Source: Petaurus breviceps papuanus
Lineage: Eukaryota; Chordata; Mammalia; Diprotodontia; Petauridae
DNA: 64,000 bases
Direction: 5' to 3'
Assembly (NCBI GenBank): GCA_028583685.1
Contig: JAMXIF010001253.1
Span: 70,610,989 to 70,674,988 of the forward strand
Below are positions 1-13,479 of this stretch, one piece after another. A program made the translations under genes and the position numbers. Below the pieces are notes generated by a model. It ran no database searches, had not been told where the DNA came from, and saw nothing but the letters and a program-made list of their open reading frames with translations. Numbering within the stretch: the stretch's first letter is position 1; every line of letters begins with the position of its first letter.

Positions 1-110
1 AGGAGGGAAGGAAGGAAGGAGGGAAGGAGGGAAGGAGGGAAGGAGGGAAGGAAGGAAGGAAGGAAGGAAGGAAGGAAGGAAGGAAGGAAGGAAGGAAGGA
101 AGGAAGGAGT
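1..110. repeat. (GGAA/GGGA)n microsatellite
   Basis: Purine-only tetranucleotide array alternating GGAA and GGGA units. It runs off the left edge, so its full length is unknown. Confidence 0.95.
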
Positions 111-112
111 AG

Positions 113-292
113 AAAGGATGTTGCATTTGGAGTTAGAGGACCTTGGTGCAAATCCTAGCTTTTCAATTTACTGCCTACATAACCTTGGGAAGTCATTCGG
201 TCTCACTGTATTTCAATTTCATTATTGTAAAAGGAGGGGATTGTAATATATTGGTCTCTAAGGTCCTAGCCAACTCTAAAGCCATGATCCCA
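113..292 (+). mobile_element. MIR-type SINE
   Basis: Order of parts matches a MIR: a core with GGACCTTGGTGCAAATCCTAG, a CCTTGGGAAGTCATT core end, then a pyrimidine-rich CTCACTGTATTTCAATTTC stretch. It is well diverged, so ancient. Confidence 0.7.
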
Positions 293-1587
293 TGAAGCAG
301 TATTGTTTCTAAATAGAAATATAATCCTTCCCCAGAGTCTACCTTTGATGCAAAGAGACCCCTCCTGCTCAGAAAAATAACAACAGTGACAATGATGGCT
401 AAAATGACAACAAATTTGACCTGAGTAACATCTGGCAAAAAGAGAGAATCACTTTTGTCTACTAGTCAGAACATCGTTTCTTCTCACCCTTGTTTTCATC
501 CAAGGTCATGTGCAGCTTGCATAAATATTACATGAAACCTGCTTGCAAAAGTCACCAGCTCTGTTGATTTCAATACATAGCAGTTGAATAACAGAGGGAA
601 AAACCTGCCTTTTTTTTAACCTTCATAGACCTTTTATTTTTGTATCAAAAGACAAAAAGTGACCTTATTCTATCTAGGGCTATCATGAATATACTTTCTT
701 GTAGGATTAAGACCTTGACCCTCAGTTAGTTGAGATTTAGATGAGACTCTTTAAAAAGGAGTATCTCCACATGTGCAATGATCTAGTACACAATACAGTA
801 AATTGTTGTTCAGGTGCTTGGGAATGGGCCAAGACACATAATTTGAATGGAAGGAATGCAAGAATCTCCCTCTTATTAAACTTCTATCTTTTATAGTATC
901 CTCACTGCTTGTGGAATTATACAACCAGCTGACATTTCTAGCCCTTTAGGAAGTTTCTCCAAAAGAGGCCAATCTTGCTGAGTTTATAAATAAAATGTGG
1001 GACCATGACACTAAATTTTCTTCCAGCACATTTTGGTGGACAGGCTGACAGGGCTGGCTGCTTAAGAAAGATTTTTACCCTGCATGACATCTAAACTTGA
1101 ATCTGTCAAGGGTGACTTGTTAAAAATTGTTTCTTAATTTCTGCCATGGAGCACCTTAGTTGTATCACTTAGAATTTTCCCTCAAGTGGAAATCCCTTTA
1201 CTGCATGCCTCTGGGACCTTGGAACACACCACAACATCCTGGGAGGGCTCTTCTTTCCCCCAGTTCTTTACTCACCAAACTAATCTACAATCCAAAGTAC
1301 AGCTTAGCTTGGGAGGTTCCAACTTAATTAGTCCAGTTTGTGAACAATACTATAGTCCCTGGGATTTTAGTAGAAGATGGCCCCTCAGCCTCATTTACCT
1401 TCACATTTCAATGAGTTAGATCCATTGAGGGAAAGAAGATGACATATTGAGGGCAGTAGAAGCTAGAAATTGAGTCTCCATGTACAAGTACTCTAAATAT
1501 TTGTTGTGTGTTGTTTGCTTTCCAATATAAATATTAAACTGGGGATGCTGTCCAGATACTAATCATGACTTAGAGAAATTTCTAAGT
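293..1587. other. No recognisable feature
   Basis: Unique-looking AT-rich sequence. The short open frames here show no family resemblance and no splice context. I see no repeat I can name. Confidence 0.5.
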
Positions 1588-1774
1588 CAAAGATTCTCAA
1601 CCAGATGACTATGAACTTTTTTTTATCTTGCTTGCTCTATTTTAATGTAATTTGTTTTCTTTGTAATCTTACGTATTTTCATCTGTATATTTAAAAACAT
1701 CCAGAGAAAGGGTCTATAAATTTCACCAATATTTCTAACAGGGTCCATGATGCAAAAAAGGTTAAGAACCCCTG
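1588..1774 (-). mobile_element. hAT-Charlie-like MITE
   Basis: The ends form imperfect inverted repeats: AGATTCTCAACC on the left and GGTTAAGAACCCCTG on the right. The interior shares GGGTCCATGATGCAAAAAAG with the relative at 21797-21960, which lies in the opposite direction. The hAT/Charlie assignment is from memory of similar mammalian elements. Confidence 0.65.
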
Positions 1775-2164
1775 CTCTGCACACCTTCCAAAAGGCAAAT
1801 TCCTCAGCCCCAACAATATAAAGACCAATGAAAACCTACAGTATTAGTCCTATCTCCACTCTCTGCTCCCATGATTTATTTTTTAAGTCTCTTATTATAG
1901 ATTTGCTTTTGGTTTGGGTCATTTAGACAGCATCCTTAGAGGCAAAAGCTGTCACATCCACATCTTGCAGAGTACTTGGCACACAATCGAAACATGAATT
2001 GATGGTAATAATACTTTGGCTCACCCTTGTGATGAAGTTTTTTAGAGTTTGCTTTTCAGAACTAAATTTTAGATTCACTGGTCCCTGACCAGTCAGGTCT
2101 GAGAATGTGACAAACTCATTTCTCTCAGACTTCTTTATGCAGTCTTTTGGTATTTGTCCTGTCA

Positions 2165-2404
2165 AGTCAAGTCAACAAACTTTTATTAGGGACCAGTTAT
2201 CTGCCAAGCACCTTGCTAAGTAGTGGACAGACAAATGAAGACAAAAACAATTCCTGCTCTCAAGAAACTCATATTCAAATGAACATGAAAACACCAAGTA
2301 TATGCAAGTAGATACACACACACACACTCATGATAATTTTAAAATCAATCCTAGAGATAATAGGGAGCTACTGGCGTTTCTTGAGTAGGGGAGTAACATG
2401 GTAA
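2165..2404 (-). mobile_element. L2-like LINE 3' fragment, antisense
   Basis: Reads as the antisense of the L2-like 3' part common in this window: TTTATTAGGGACCAG, a diverged CCAAGCACCTTGCTAAG, then CTGCTCTCAAGAAACTCATA and AATAGGGAGCTACTGG. Confidence 0.7.
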
Positions 2405-4625
2405 AATTTTCACTTCATCCTCACTGCAACCTCTAGTCCCTCCACCCCTCAGTTCATTTTCAGCCCATCACCCCTACATCAACTATATTCTCCTTCCTTT
2501 CCCTAATTCACCCTTTGGTGGATCAGTTCAATTCTACATTTTTCTCTTCTTTCAAGTCTCTTGTCTCTTATCCTATCAGTGATCTAGCCCTACCATGCTT
2601 CCACCTTGGATTGCTTCCATTATTTCCTACCTTCATTCTTACACAAGTGCTATTAAAAAATCCTGGAGAATATTAAAAAACTGTGTTTACTGAGTCCACT
2701 ACAAATTTATATTCCATAATTTCACTTGCCTCACTGAAGCAAGGCAATCTTTTTATATATTTGTAATTGAATCGATATTCCTCCCCACATAGCAGATTTA
2801 CCAAATGTTTTCATCCCTCCTTAAGCCTTTCATAAGTGCTCTTGTACCCCCACCCTCTCAGTAGAGAATATTACTTTATTTTATTATATTTCCATGAAAA
2901 AACTGAAGCTATTCATGGAAGGATCTCTCTTCATCCCCCCCCACCTTCCTCATCTCATACCACTCAGAGGTCTTCCCCCAAAATAACCCTCCTTCACTTC
3001 TTACATGAAGAGGTGTCCCTTCTTGTGTCAAGGCAAAATCCCCTACATGGACATATTATCTCATTCCATCCCTTCTCCTTCTATACTTCCCAACATCTTG
3101 CTAATATTCAGTCTCTTCCTGTCTTCTGGCTGCTTTACTATTGCCTACAAACATGCCATGTTTCCCTATCTTCAAAAAATCCTCCCTTAATCTGTTTATC
3201 ACCACTAGCTATCATCCCACAATTCTCATCTCTTTTGTGACTAAACTCCTTGAGAATACTATTTACCATCAGAGCCTCCACTTCCTTTCTTCTAACTTTC
3301 TTCTTATGATTCTTTGGTCTGACTTCCAGCCTCATTATTCAATTGAAACCACTCTCTCTAAAGTCACCAATGATCTTTTATTTGCTAAATTCAACCTCCT
3401 TTTCCCTATCCTCATTCTTTTTTATGCTTCTTCATCCTTTATCACTGTCAATCACTCTCTTTACTTTAATACTGTCTTATCTCTCTCAGTTTTCATGACA
3501 CTTCTTTGTCCTGGTTTTCCTCCTACCCATCTGGCAATTTCTTCTCAGTTTCCTTTGCTCAATCTTCATCCAAATCACAACTAATTACAGTGGTTATCAC
3601 CCAAGACTCTGTCCTGGGCCTTCTTCTCTTCTCCCTCTATACTATACTCTCATAAGAAACTATGGATTCAGTTATCATTATACTGATTATTCTCAAAGTT
3701 ATAAACTTTTCTCTATCTCCAGATTTGCATAACCAACTGCCTGTTGGACATCTCAAACTGGATGTTTCATACATATTCAGTAAGTCAGAAACTTACTGCA
3801 TTATCGTTAAGGCAGCTCTGTGGTAGGGTGGATAGAACTCTGGGTCTAGAATTAGGAAAACCTGAGTTGAAATCGAATCTCAGACACTAACTGTGGGACC
3901 CTATGCAAGTCACTTTACCTGTGTGCCTCAGTTTCCTCAACTATAAAATGGGAATTATAATAGCAACTATCTCACAAGGTTTTTATGAGGAACAACCGAG
4001 AAAATGTTCATACAGCATTTAGCACGGGACCAAGCACATAGTAGGTGTCTAGTAAATGCTTATTTCCTTCCCCTTTCCCAGAAAGATCTCCCCATTCTGA
4101 ATTTATCTCTTACTGTCAAAGGCATTGACATCCTCTTAGTCCTCCAAGATGACAACTCTTACGTCAACCTCAACTTACCACACTCTACATCCTATACCCA
4201 ATCTATTGCCAAGTCCTGTCAATTTTACCTTTGTAACATCTCTTAAATATGCCTCCTTCTCTCCTCTGATATTGCCACCACTCTGGTGCAGGCCCTCATC
4301 ACCCCACATCCTAAGTATTGCCATTGCCTACTGGTTGGGCTGCCTACCTCCAGTCTTTACCCTCCACTCAGCCGCCAAAGTGATCTTCCTAAAGAGGTCT
4401 GACCATATCACATACACTGCTACCCCACTCCCACCCCCACATGCACACACACATCCCTTCAGTAAACTCAAGTAGTTCTCCATCACCTCCAGGATCAGAT
4501 GGAAAATCCTCTGTTTGATGTTTGAAGCCCTTCCTAACCTGAAGCCTTCCTGCCTTTCCAGTCTTTTATACCTTTCTTGTCCTAGGAACTCTGAGATACA
4601 GTGACACTCACTAGCTAGTCTCCTT
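2405..4625 (+). mobile_element. L2-like LINE, reverse transcriptase part
   Basis: Sense copy of a CR1/L2-clade reverse transcriptase, decayed by stops and frameshifts. Short peptide matches appear in the right order: EEVSLLVSR, a segment like KHAMFPYLQKILP, KVTNDLLFAKFNLL, and a diverged 'GSVLGPLLFSLYT' region near 3600. The C-terminal part with CQALITPHP-like text follows the SINE at 3811-4070. The copy is old and lacks its 3' terminus. Confidence 0.8.
3811..4070 (+). mobile_element. MIR-related tRNA SINE inside L2
   Basis: tRNA-like head GGCAGCTCTGTGGTAGGGTGG, middle CACTAACTGTGGGACCC, then CCTCAGTTTCCTC and an L2-like tail ending AGTAGGTGTCTAGTAAATGC. It interrupts the L2 reverse transcriptase fragment. 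Confidence 0.8.
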
Positions 4626-4647
4626 GATGTTTCTAAGATTTAGGGTC

Positions 4648-4893
4648 TTTAATGGTACAGTGGATAGAGGCTGGACCTAGAGCCAGGAGAACTAATCTTC
4701 ATGAGTTCAACTCTAGCCTCAGGCACTTGCCAACTGTGTGACCCTGGGCAAGTTATTTAACCTTGTTTGCCTCAGTTCCTCATCTATAAAATTATGTGGA
4801 GGAGGAAACGGCAAATCACTCCAGTATCTTTGCCAAGGAAACCCCAAATGGGGTCCTAAAGAGTCAGACACAACTGAAATGACTGAACAACAA
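4648..4893 (+). mobile_element. MAR1-type SINE
   Basis: tRNA-like head, CTGTGTGACCCTGGGCAAGT core, and the typical 3' body CCAGTATCTTTGCCAAGGAA, then GTCAGACACAACTGAAATGA and CTGAACAACAA. This tail is thought to link MAR1 to the RTE reverse transcriptase (family knowledge). Confidence 0.9.
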
Positions 4894-5931
4894 TACCTCA
4901 CTATCATTAGCAAGATGCCACAATCAATCGAAACAATGAACCTTAGACAATTAAAAAGTAAGTTCAAAGATGATAGGCCTTTAACAGAAAACAAACCAGT
5001 CCGACTTCCCTAAGATACAGTTAGCATATAAAACTTTGCATTCAGGAGCCTAGACATATTTTCCTTTATTGGTCAGTGTTTCCCTTATAGATTAAAAAAA
5101 AAATTAACTTCTCATTGCTTGAAAATGGGTTTTCTCCTAAAGAGAATTTTTAAGACCACTTTCTTGTGGGTTCTATAAGTTCTAAAGGCCCACAAGAAGA
5201 TCTCACAGAACTAGAGAAGCATTCTAATTCTTTTTAGCCAAGTCCAAGTTCACTTTCATTCTCACCTAAACCCAGAAGCAACTATCATTCAGTGGAAACT
5301 ACCTTAAAAACAACAACTATGTGAAGAGACAAACATTACTTTGCTATGAAACCAAATTCTTGCAACCTTGGAAGGCCTTGAATTCTATATTATAAAGAGA
5401 ACAGGTACATTTTTGAGTCTCTTATGGTTGCTTACAAAAAGCCTAGCAGCAGCAAGGTTATAGTAAGAAACCAGAGTTAAAGTACATTTTTTTTCTGATA
5501 TGCCAGGGAATTTAATAGGTCTTAAAGACACAGAAAGGATTTAAGCATCTTTGCTAGGGTTCCATAAAGAGTAACGATTATCTTTTCATGTAACACACTA
5601 CATGCCTGTTCTAGTTTGCTGTCATTCAACAAACAAAAATAAATCCAATCAACATAATTCACAAGTGTTCTACCTGTCAAGAGTGATTTCCTATTATGTT
5701 TTGGTAGCCAAAATTCAAGAAGTATAGGCATGTAAACTCTCTTTATAATCAAGTACTCTGTAATGGGTGCCAAGAACTTATTGATATAAATGCATTTGGC
5801 ATATGCCAGGGGAGCAAAAGCCCAGAAAAACACTGAGGAGCCACTTCCAGGTTAGTGATTTTCCCATCATGCATCCATAAATGAAAGAGTATCTTCAAAG
5901 ATCACCAAGGTCACCCTAGTAGACTTATAGA
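4894..5931. other. No recognisable feature
   Basis: AT-rich sequence without an identifiable repeat or gene. The longest open frame (about 103 codons on the minus strand near 5522-5833) has no recognisable domain. Confidence 0.5.
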
Positions 5932-6045
5932 TATAATTGGAAAGGATCTCAACGACCATTTTGTCCAAACCTTTCATTTTGTAACTGAGGCCCAGAGAGG
6001 TTGTCATTTACCCAAGATCAAACAGGTAGTAAGTGCCCCCCTTTA
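5932..6045 (-). mobile_element. MIR-type SINE fragment, antisense
   Basis: Contains GTAACTGAGGCCCAGAGAGG and ACCCAAGATCAAACAGGTAG, the antisense core of MIR-like SINEs, preceded by a CCATTTTGTCCAAACC segment. Confidence 0.7.
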
Positions 6046-6118
6046 GTAGTTCAGGTTGGCATTAAGATGGATACAGAGAAGCAAACCCAGTCTTCATTTA
6101 CCCTGGCAATAGAATTGA

Positions 6119-6745
6119 TGGGATACTAATAAAGCTGCCCCCCATCCCAATATTATAACTTCATTATAGGCCTGGCCTTAGTGAACAGCAGACCCACTGC
6201 ACCTACCTAGCCTCCCTCCCCTCAATGTCCTAACTTCTTTGTATATGCCTCACTGCTCACTAGAACAACAGGTGTGTCCCTGAACTCTTAGTTCCCACAG
6301 AAAGAGCAGGTGTTTCCATGTGATGGGAACCCAGCCTCTACCTGGTCACTGCCCTCAAACCCATTCCCACAGAAACAGGTGTGTTATTGTATTCAATCAC
6401 AATCACATCATCCATCTAGCCCAAGACAGGACCACAATAGCTAGCCAGTTGGAGGGCAGAATGACCAGAATGTTTAGCCACCAAATAATAGATAGGACCC
6501 CTCCTCCATTACCTAATCCCTGATATTCCAATTTTTGTTGTGTAATTGCATCTTCATCCTATAAAAATCCATCTTGCTTTCTCTAAAGTTGCTGGTTCCT
6601 CTTGGAATTTGCCCCGCTTCATAAGGGGTGTCAATCTCATTAATAAATGCCTATACTTGGATTAGAGGTGGTCTGACTCTGAATTCATTGAGACAGCTCC
6701 ACCACAACACATCATGAAACCACAACAGTTTTTGGGGGGCAGAGC
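6119..6745 (+). mobile_element. LTR of an old endogenous retrovirus, solo-type
   Basis: The order is LTR-like: a C-rich U3 with a short repeated CCCACAGAAA...AGGTGT motif, a TATA-like CCTATAAAAATCC near 6560, a poly(A) signal AATAAATGCC near 6642, and an end near CCACCACAACAC. The adjacent sequence holds two CAACAGTTTTTGG motifs that could be remains of the primer-binding region. No second LTR is visible. Left boundary uncertain; treated as a fossil. Confidence 0.6.
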
Positions 6746-7063
6746 CCCCACCGCAACAGTTTTTGGTGTCCCTGGATTTAAACTTCCACAGAATCCAGAC
6801 CCAAGTTGATGTTAAGTCTAAAGAAATTCCTGCCTAAATTGAAATCTGAATATTCCTCTTTTTTCCCCCAACCCTGCCCCCAGCACAGGAGTTCCAACTC
6901 ATTCAGGCAGAGTCATGGTTCTTTCTAAGCTCTCTCCATTTCCCCTCCCAGACCCAAACTGTCAGAATTCCTCATACTTAGAGTTGTCCACTAGACTAGA
7001 CTCAACTCAGGAAAGGCCATACATTCTCCAACTAACACATTCATAAGGGTTCAAGTTTTGGGG

Positions 7064-7226
7064 TTGTTGGTTTTCTTTTGCTTTTTGCAAAATTGGGGTT
7101 ATTAGGGTTAAGTGACTTGCCCAAAGTCACACAGCTAGGATGTCAAGTGTCTGAGGCCGGATTTGAACTCAGGTCCTCCTGACTGTCAGGGACAGTGCTC
7201 TATTCACTGCACTACCTACCCACCCC
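7064..7226 (-). mobile_element. tRNA SINE (oligo-A-tailed type), antisense
   Basis: Reads GGGTTAAGTGACTTGCCCAA, then CACACAGCTAGGATG, TTTGAACTCAGGTCCTCCTG and CACTGCACTACCTACCCACC. This is the reverse of a head-to-tail tRNA SINE with a degraded A/T-rich tail at its left. Confidence 0.88.
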
Positions 7227-7559
7227 AGGGTTCAAGATTTTTAAAAACGTAATAGATAAAGAGTTTGCCTCAAAGTCAAGAAAACTAAACATAACTATGT
7301 GTGTATCTATGTATATATATGTATATATACACACATATATGCACACCTCAATGGGAGATATCTTTCTGGAAAATATAAGAATATAAACAGTTTTTCATAG
7401 GCAATTTTTTAGAGTAGTCACACAACAGGCTGAGAATTGTGGAGAATCTAAGATTTGGCTGTGTTTATTATTTACGGATATTAAGAAAGCACTTGCCTGG
7501 AGACTTACAAAAATACCAGAGTAATAAGAAGCAATACAGCCCAATTCCCTTGTTCACAT

Positions 7560-9600
7560 ATGCCAGAAAAGATTGAAGATTGCTAGACAAAATAGTGATC
7601 AGGCAATCTGAGGAGAAACTACAGAGGCTTTTCCAACCCAGGTTGGCAAAGGGAGAGAGAGGGAGGTCCAGCCAGGAAGGCCCTCACAGATGCCTTCCAG
7701 AATATGGACCGAGGCTGGATCTCATAGCTATGTAATGGAGCAAGGAATACCAACCAAGGTAAGCCTATAGCTATATCACTATGACCCTAGATAGGGTACC
7801 TGGGAGTCTTGCAGCATGCAGGACAGGGCCGGGGTCTGAAGCTATCTATAAAGAAGGAACCCCAACAAGGGACAAGCCTGCAGTTCTATCACTCTGACCC
7901 TGCAGAGTCTTCCAAAGCACAAACCAGGGCTCAAGTCAAAAGTTACATACTGGGACAAACAGTATAAACCAGTAAAGAGCCTGAAGTTTTCATTCTCTAA
8001 TCCTGTGAAACTTGCTAAAATATTTACAAACCTGATCTGGAAACAGTAGCTATCTCTCCATCCAGGTGTAAATTTGAAACAATGTCCCCTGGACCCTAAA
8101 CTGTATTTAGGGCCTGAACATTGCAGAACAGGAAGATAGTGATTAGACTGTAACCTAGACCAGACTTCTTAGGGCATGGACAGTATGAAGTTCAGTGACC
8201 AGGGTCACCCTGAGGCCCTTGAGGAAAAGTTGGAGCATTCAGAAGAAGCAGTGACAGAACCCTATATAAGAAAGATCAAGGCCAAACAAATCCCCACCAT
8301 TCCCTCCAGTAGCACACCGAGGATGTCTTGACTTAAACCCCAATCCAGGAACTAAGGCTGGAAAAATGAATAAACAAAAGATATCAGTGACACAGGGATG
8401 CCCAATACACAAACCCAGAAGAAAATATCTCCATGAGATCTCATACTTTACTTAAGTGACAAACCCCTGAAAATTAGAATGGGTCAAGAAATCCTAAAAT
8501 AAGATCAAAAGACTGAAGAACAACTTTTTAAAAATGGAAGGTATCTACTATTTAAAACAACTGACCTGGAAAACAGATCAATGAGAAAAAAAATTAGAGA
8601 ATCATTGTATACCCTGAAAACCATGAATCTCTACCCCCAACTTAAAAAAAAAAACACCTGAATACCATGTTTCAAGAAATTATTAATTAGAACAGTTAAG
8701 ACCTATAAGAACCAGAGGGCAAAGGGGGAAGAAAAAGAGAATTCACCAATCACCTTCTGAAGGAAACATCAAAAATGAAAACTCCCAAGAATATCATAGC
8801 CAAAATTAAAGATTTCCACATAAAAGAAAAAGTAACCCAACTAGGCAGAAATAAAGAGTTCAGGTACCAAAGAGTAACAGGGGCAGCTAAGTGGCCCAGG
8901 GGATAGAGTGCTGGGCCTAGAGTCAGGAAAACTTCCTGATTTCAAATCTGACCTCAAATACTTACTAGCTGTGGGACCCTGGGCAAGTCATTTAACCCTG
9001 TTTGCCTCATTTTCCTTATCTATAAAAGGAGTTGGAGAAGGAAATGGCAACCTTCTCTGGTATCTTTGTCTGGAAGACCCCAAGTGAGGTCAAAGAGGGT
9101 TGGACAGGACTGAAAACATCTACTAACAACAGCAATAAACCAAGGAGCAATAGTGAGGACCATAGTAGATTTGGTAGCTACCGCTACAAAGGACAGAATA
9201 ACTTAGATTATAATATGCCAAAAGATAAGACAGAAAAGTTTTCCACCAAAAATTATTTACCTGGAAAAAATAAGTGTAATCCTGGTGGGGGAGAGAAAGG
9301 GAGAAGGAAGGACCTTTAATGAAATATAAGACTTCTAAGTATTCTTGATCAAAAGATGAGAGCTGAGTATAACCTTTGAAATGAAAACACAGGAGTAAAA
9401 GAAACCTAAAAAGGTAAATAAATTTGCGTACTTGGTAGGAACCATACAAGGATGAAATGTTTACATTGAAACAAATGTCCCCTCAGAACCCCAACTTGTC
9501 ATCAAGTGTCACAGAAGAAGTTAAATGAGACAGATGTCTTAGGACTGTTTTATTGTGTTTAATGATCTTAAAAAAGAAATAAGCATACACTACAGAAGAA
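7560..9600 (+). mobile_element. L1 5' UTR, ORF1 and spacer, decayed
   Basis: The GC-richer part at 7560-8340 resembles L1 5' UTR at 42040-42780 (shared CTATCACTCTGAACCTG-like phrases). ORF1 remains follow: a stretch like 'KTPKNIIAKIKDFHIKEKVTQLGRNKEFRYQ' near 8780-8870 matches the RNA-binding part of the 55.2-55.5 kb ORF1. The ORF1 end and spacer lie beyond the SINE at 8881-9135. Heavily mutated. Confidence 0.7.
8881..9135 (+). mobile_element. MAR1-type SINE inside L1 ORF1
   Basis: Head GGGCAGCTAAGTGGCCCAGG, core GTGGGACCCTGGGCAAGTCA, tail GGAGAAGGAAATGGCAACC and GGTATCTTTGTCTGGAAGAC, ending in an AACAACAGCAATAA stretch. It splits the L1 ORF1 remnant. Confidence 0.92.
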
Positions 9601-10019
9601 GGAGGGAGTGAACTTATTATCTCACTTGATCCAAGTGTGCAAGAAAAAGACCGCAAATATGAAAGAAGGGGTAGGAAAGCAGGCCTCACTTAAACACAGA
9701 TTAGTGGTGCATTGGCTTCATCATACTTACACTGGCTACATTCACCACAAACCAGATAAGCTACACATAGTTTTCTACGCCTGGTCCTTTTATCCTATTG
9801 CCAGCCATAAGCCAAGCCACGACCTGAGATTACTCCCACCACTACTTGTGTGCTACTAAAAGAAAGATGGAGAAAATCAGAAAATTATATTGACTGGGTT
9901 CGCTACAGTTGTATGTTATGGCACTGGGCCCACACTGAAGGAAAGTATTTTGTATCTCCCTAATAAATTCACTTTCATTTTCACCACAGAGGTTATTTCA
10001 AATCTTTTTGTCTCTATTT

Positions 10020-10300
10020 TAGTCTGCAACGACACCCCCACTCTCACTCTCAGCAAAAATCCCTTCCTCATACTTTATACCACTAGTCTCATACTTAAAG
10101 CCATTCACCAAGAATTCCCTCTTGTCTCCTCTTCTTCTCTGATACTTAGATGTCTTCTTCCATACACCACAATATTCTCCTCCACCCCTTTCTCACATAG
10201 AAAGTTGACACTTCTCCTGGACAAAAGAAATCCCTTTGCACACACAAGCAATTGCATTCTATCCTATCTCCAGGAGATTGCCTTCTCTATTTAACTCATA
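10020..10300 (+). mobile_element. Possible L2-like LINE fragment
   Basis: Pyrimidine-rich, with phrases resembling the region upstream of the L2 reverse transcriptase (TCTTGTCTCCTCTTCTTCTC, CTATCTCCAGGAGATTGCC). It is cut off by the LTR that starts at 10305. Weak call. Confidence 0.35.
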
Positions 10301-10304
10301 CTCT

Positions 10305-10807
10305 TGATGAGGTGCAGGCTCTGGGAAGACCTTTGAATCTTTGAGGTACAGGCTCAGGGAACCCCCCTTGAACTCTGATTAAACTGCCCCATTTGATGAG
10401 GCATTTGCATGAGGCCATAAGCCTTACTGTAGTGGCTGGGCCCAAACCTCTTGTTACTATTCTTCCCACCCTTGAGCCTATCAAAATAGCAATCCACCCT
10501 TGAACTGGCTTAGCCCACCATTGTCTAGTCTCCAGGTATCCTCCAGCAACTTCCCACCCTTAATCATCATTGATCTCATCTGACTTCTCCAGAAGACCCT
10601 CCCCAAACTTCTCCTCTAGACCACCCCTAGATTCCTTCCACAACCTTCCACAACAAGGCGTATATACAATTTTAAGACGCCTAGTCTCCACGTTTGTGAG
10701 AGCACCATAGAATGACCCAGCACAGGCTTACTCTGTGTCCAATACAAGCAAACTTTTAATAAACTTTAATTTTCTTTGGCTGGGAAGACTTGAGCCTAAT
10801 TTATTCA
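10305..10807 (+). mobile_element. ERV LTR, sense copy of inverted pair
   Basis: Begins TGATGAGGTGCAGGCTCTGG and ends with ...TTTATTCA, so TG...CA ends are present. A TATA-like GCGTATATACAATTT lies near 10660, and a poly(A) signal AATAAACTTTAA lies near 10759. Same family as 11353-11764 and 25370-25908. I see no clear target duplication. Fossil, about 0.5 kb. Confidence 0.8.
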
Positions 10808-11352
10808 GCAGGACCTGGCTTGGGGTCTCCAGAGCAACTAAATTTTTCCCAATGTTGTAAAAGACAACCCAAAGGCAAACTTTTGGGAGCTACAGGCATA
10901 GGGCCTGGAAGTCTCTTCCTCCATAAAGGAAGGTTTGAGAGTAAGCCTTGAAAAACAAAACAAAAACAAAAAAAAACACACAAAAAAGTACCTAAAGTTT
11001 TCCCACTTCCCTAGCGCAGAAAGAATTGAAAGAATCTGGCTTATACTTCCAGATGGGGCATCTGTCCTTATCCTCCATTCTTCAGAAGCTGCACACATGT
11101 CCATGTTCTCCAAAATAACCAAACAGGACCAAGAACCTGAGGTCAGACTGAACACAAAACAGCCTCCTAGCTGCCTGACCTAATGGGACCTGAGAGGTCA
11201 GGAGTGCCCCCCCCCCCAAAAAAAATAAACACACACAAAAAAAACTGCAGCTCCAAGGCACCAGGGAAAGAGAGAGGCTTACGTGCCTTCCAGTTCCAGC
11301 TGGAGAAGAGCTTGAGATTAGCAGTGTTTCCAGTATCAGGAAACTATAAAAA
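10808..11352. other. Spacer between inverted LTRs
   Basis: Not recognised. It could be retroviral leader sequence next to the first LTR, but I see no convincing primer-binding site. It carries an A-rich stretch near 10950-10985, a C run at 11208-11217 and no domain I can name. Confidence 0.4.
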
Positions 11353-11764
11353 TGAACTCAAATCTTCTCTCAGCCAAAGAAAAGTAAAGTTTATTAAAAA
11401 TTTGCTTGTATTGGACACAGAGTAAATCTGTACTGGGTCATTCTATGGTGCTCTCACAAACATGGAGACAAGATGGTGTCTTATATACAGAAGGTTGTGG
11501 GGGGAATCTAGGGGTGGTCTAGAGGAGGAGTTTGGGGAGGGTCTTCAGGAGGAGTTAATGAGGTCAATGAGTGATTAAGGGTGGGAAGCTTCCTACAGAC
11601 CACAAATAATGGTGAGCTAGGCCAGTTCAAGGGTGGGAAGTCTAGTAATACACTTGCCTCATCAAATGGGATGATTTAATCAAGAGTCCAAGGGAGGTTC
11701 CCAGAGCCTGTACCTCAAGGACTCAAGGAGAGGTCAAGGGGGCTCCCAGAGCTCATACCTCATC
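11353..11764 (-). mobile_element. ERV LTR, antisense copy of inverted pair
   Basis: Reverse complement of the LTR family at 10305-10807, with shared GGTCATTCTATGGTGCTCTC, TTCTTTGGCTGAG (reverse) and CCAGAGCCTGTACCTCA. It is closer to that copy than to the 25.4 kb LTR. It inserts next to, or into, antisense L1. Fossil. Confidence 0.8.
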
Positions 11765-13059
<1,295 letters not shown>

Positions 13060-13205
13060 TGGTCAGACATCGAAGATGCCAAGGTCAGGAAGAGAGTGAG
13101 ACTGACAACTTTGTGTAATTCTGCCTCACTTAAACGAAATTCACAAGCAAGTCAATTCGCCCATGATATCATTGATCCTCTTCAAAAAATGAAGGATAAA
13201 TAACA
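13060..13205 (+). mobile_element. SINE 3' portion (SINE1-like tail)
   Basis: GATGCCAAGGTCAGGAAGAG followed by a GTGAGACTGACAACTTTG stretch and a tail ATCCTCTTCAAAAAATGAAG, GATAAATAACAACC. This matches the 3' body of a marsupial SINE that ends in ...CTTCGAGAACGAAGGACAAACAAC. The tRNA head is missing. Confidence 0.65.
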
Positions 13206-13212
13206 ACCACCT

Positions 13213-13365
13213 CCCATTTACATTGTGTATATAACTTATATGTACATAGTTATTTGCATATTGTTTCACCCAATAGAATGTGGGCTCCTTGGGAGCACAG
13301 ATTTTGTTTTTATCTTTTTTCCATTCCTAGAACTTAGAGAGTCTGTCACACAGTAAGCATTGCTT
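13213..13365 (+). mobile_element. L2-like LINE 3' end
   Basis: Contains the L2 3' UTR order: AGAATGTGGGCTCCTTGGGA, then GCACAGATTTTGTTTTTATC, CCATTCCTAGAACTTAG and a CACACAGTAAGCATTGC end. Confidence 0.75.
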
Positions 13366-13400
13366 GCTGCTGCTGCTGATGATGATGATGAAGATGACAA
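13366..13400. repeat. (TGC)n/(TGA)n microsatellite
   Basis: Short trinucleotide array CTGCTGCTGCTGATGATGAT, directly after an L2 3' end, where such arrays often form. Confidence 0.85.
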
Positions 13401-13479
13401 CGCTGACAATGATGATTGGTAGTAGTAGTATACTAAGAATACTTTTCTAACAGCATCTTATTATTTGAGAGGAGTTGAA

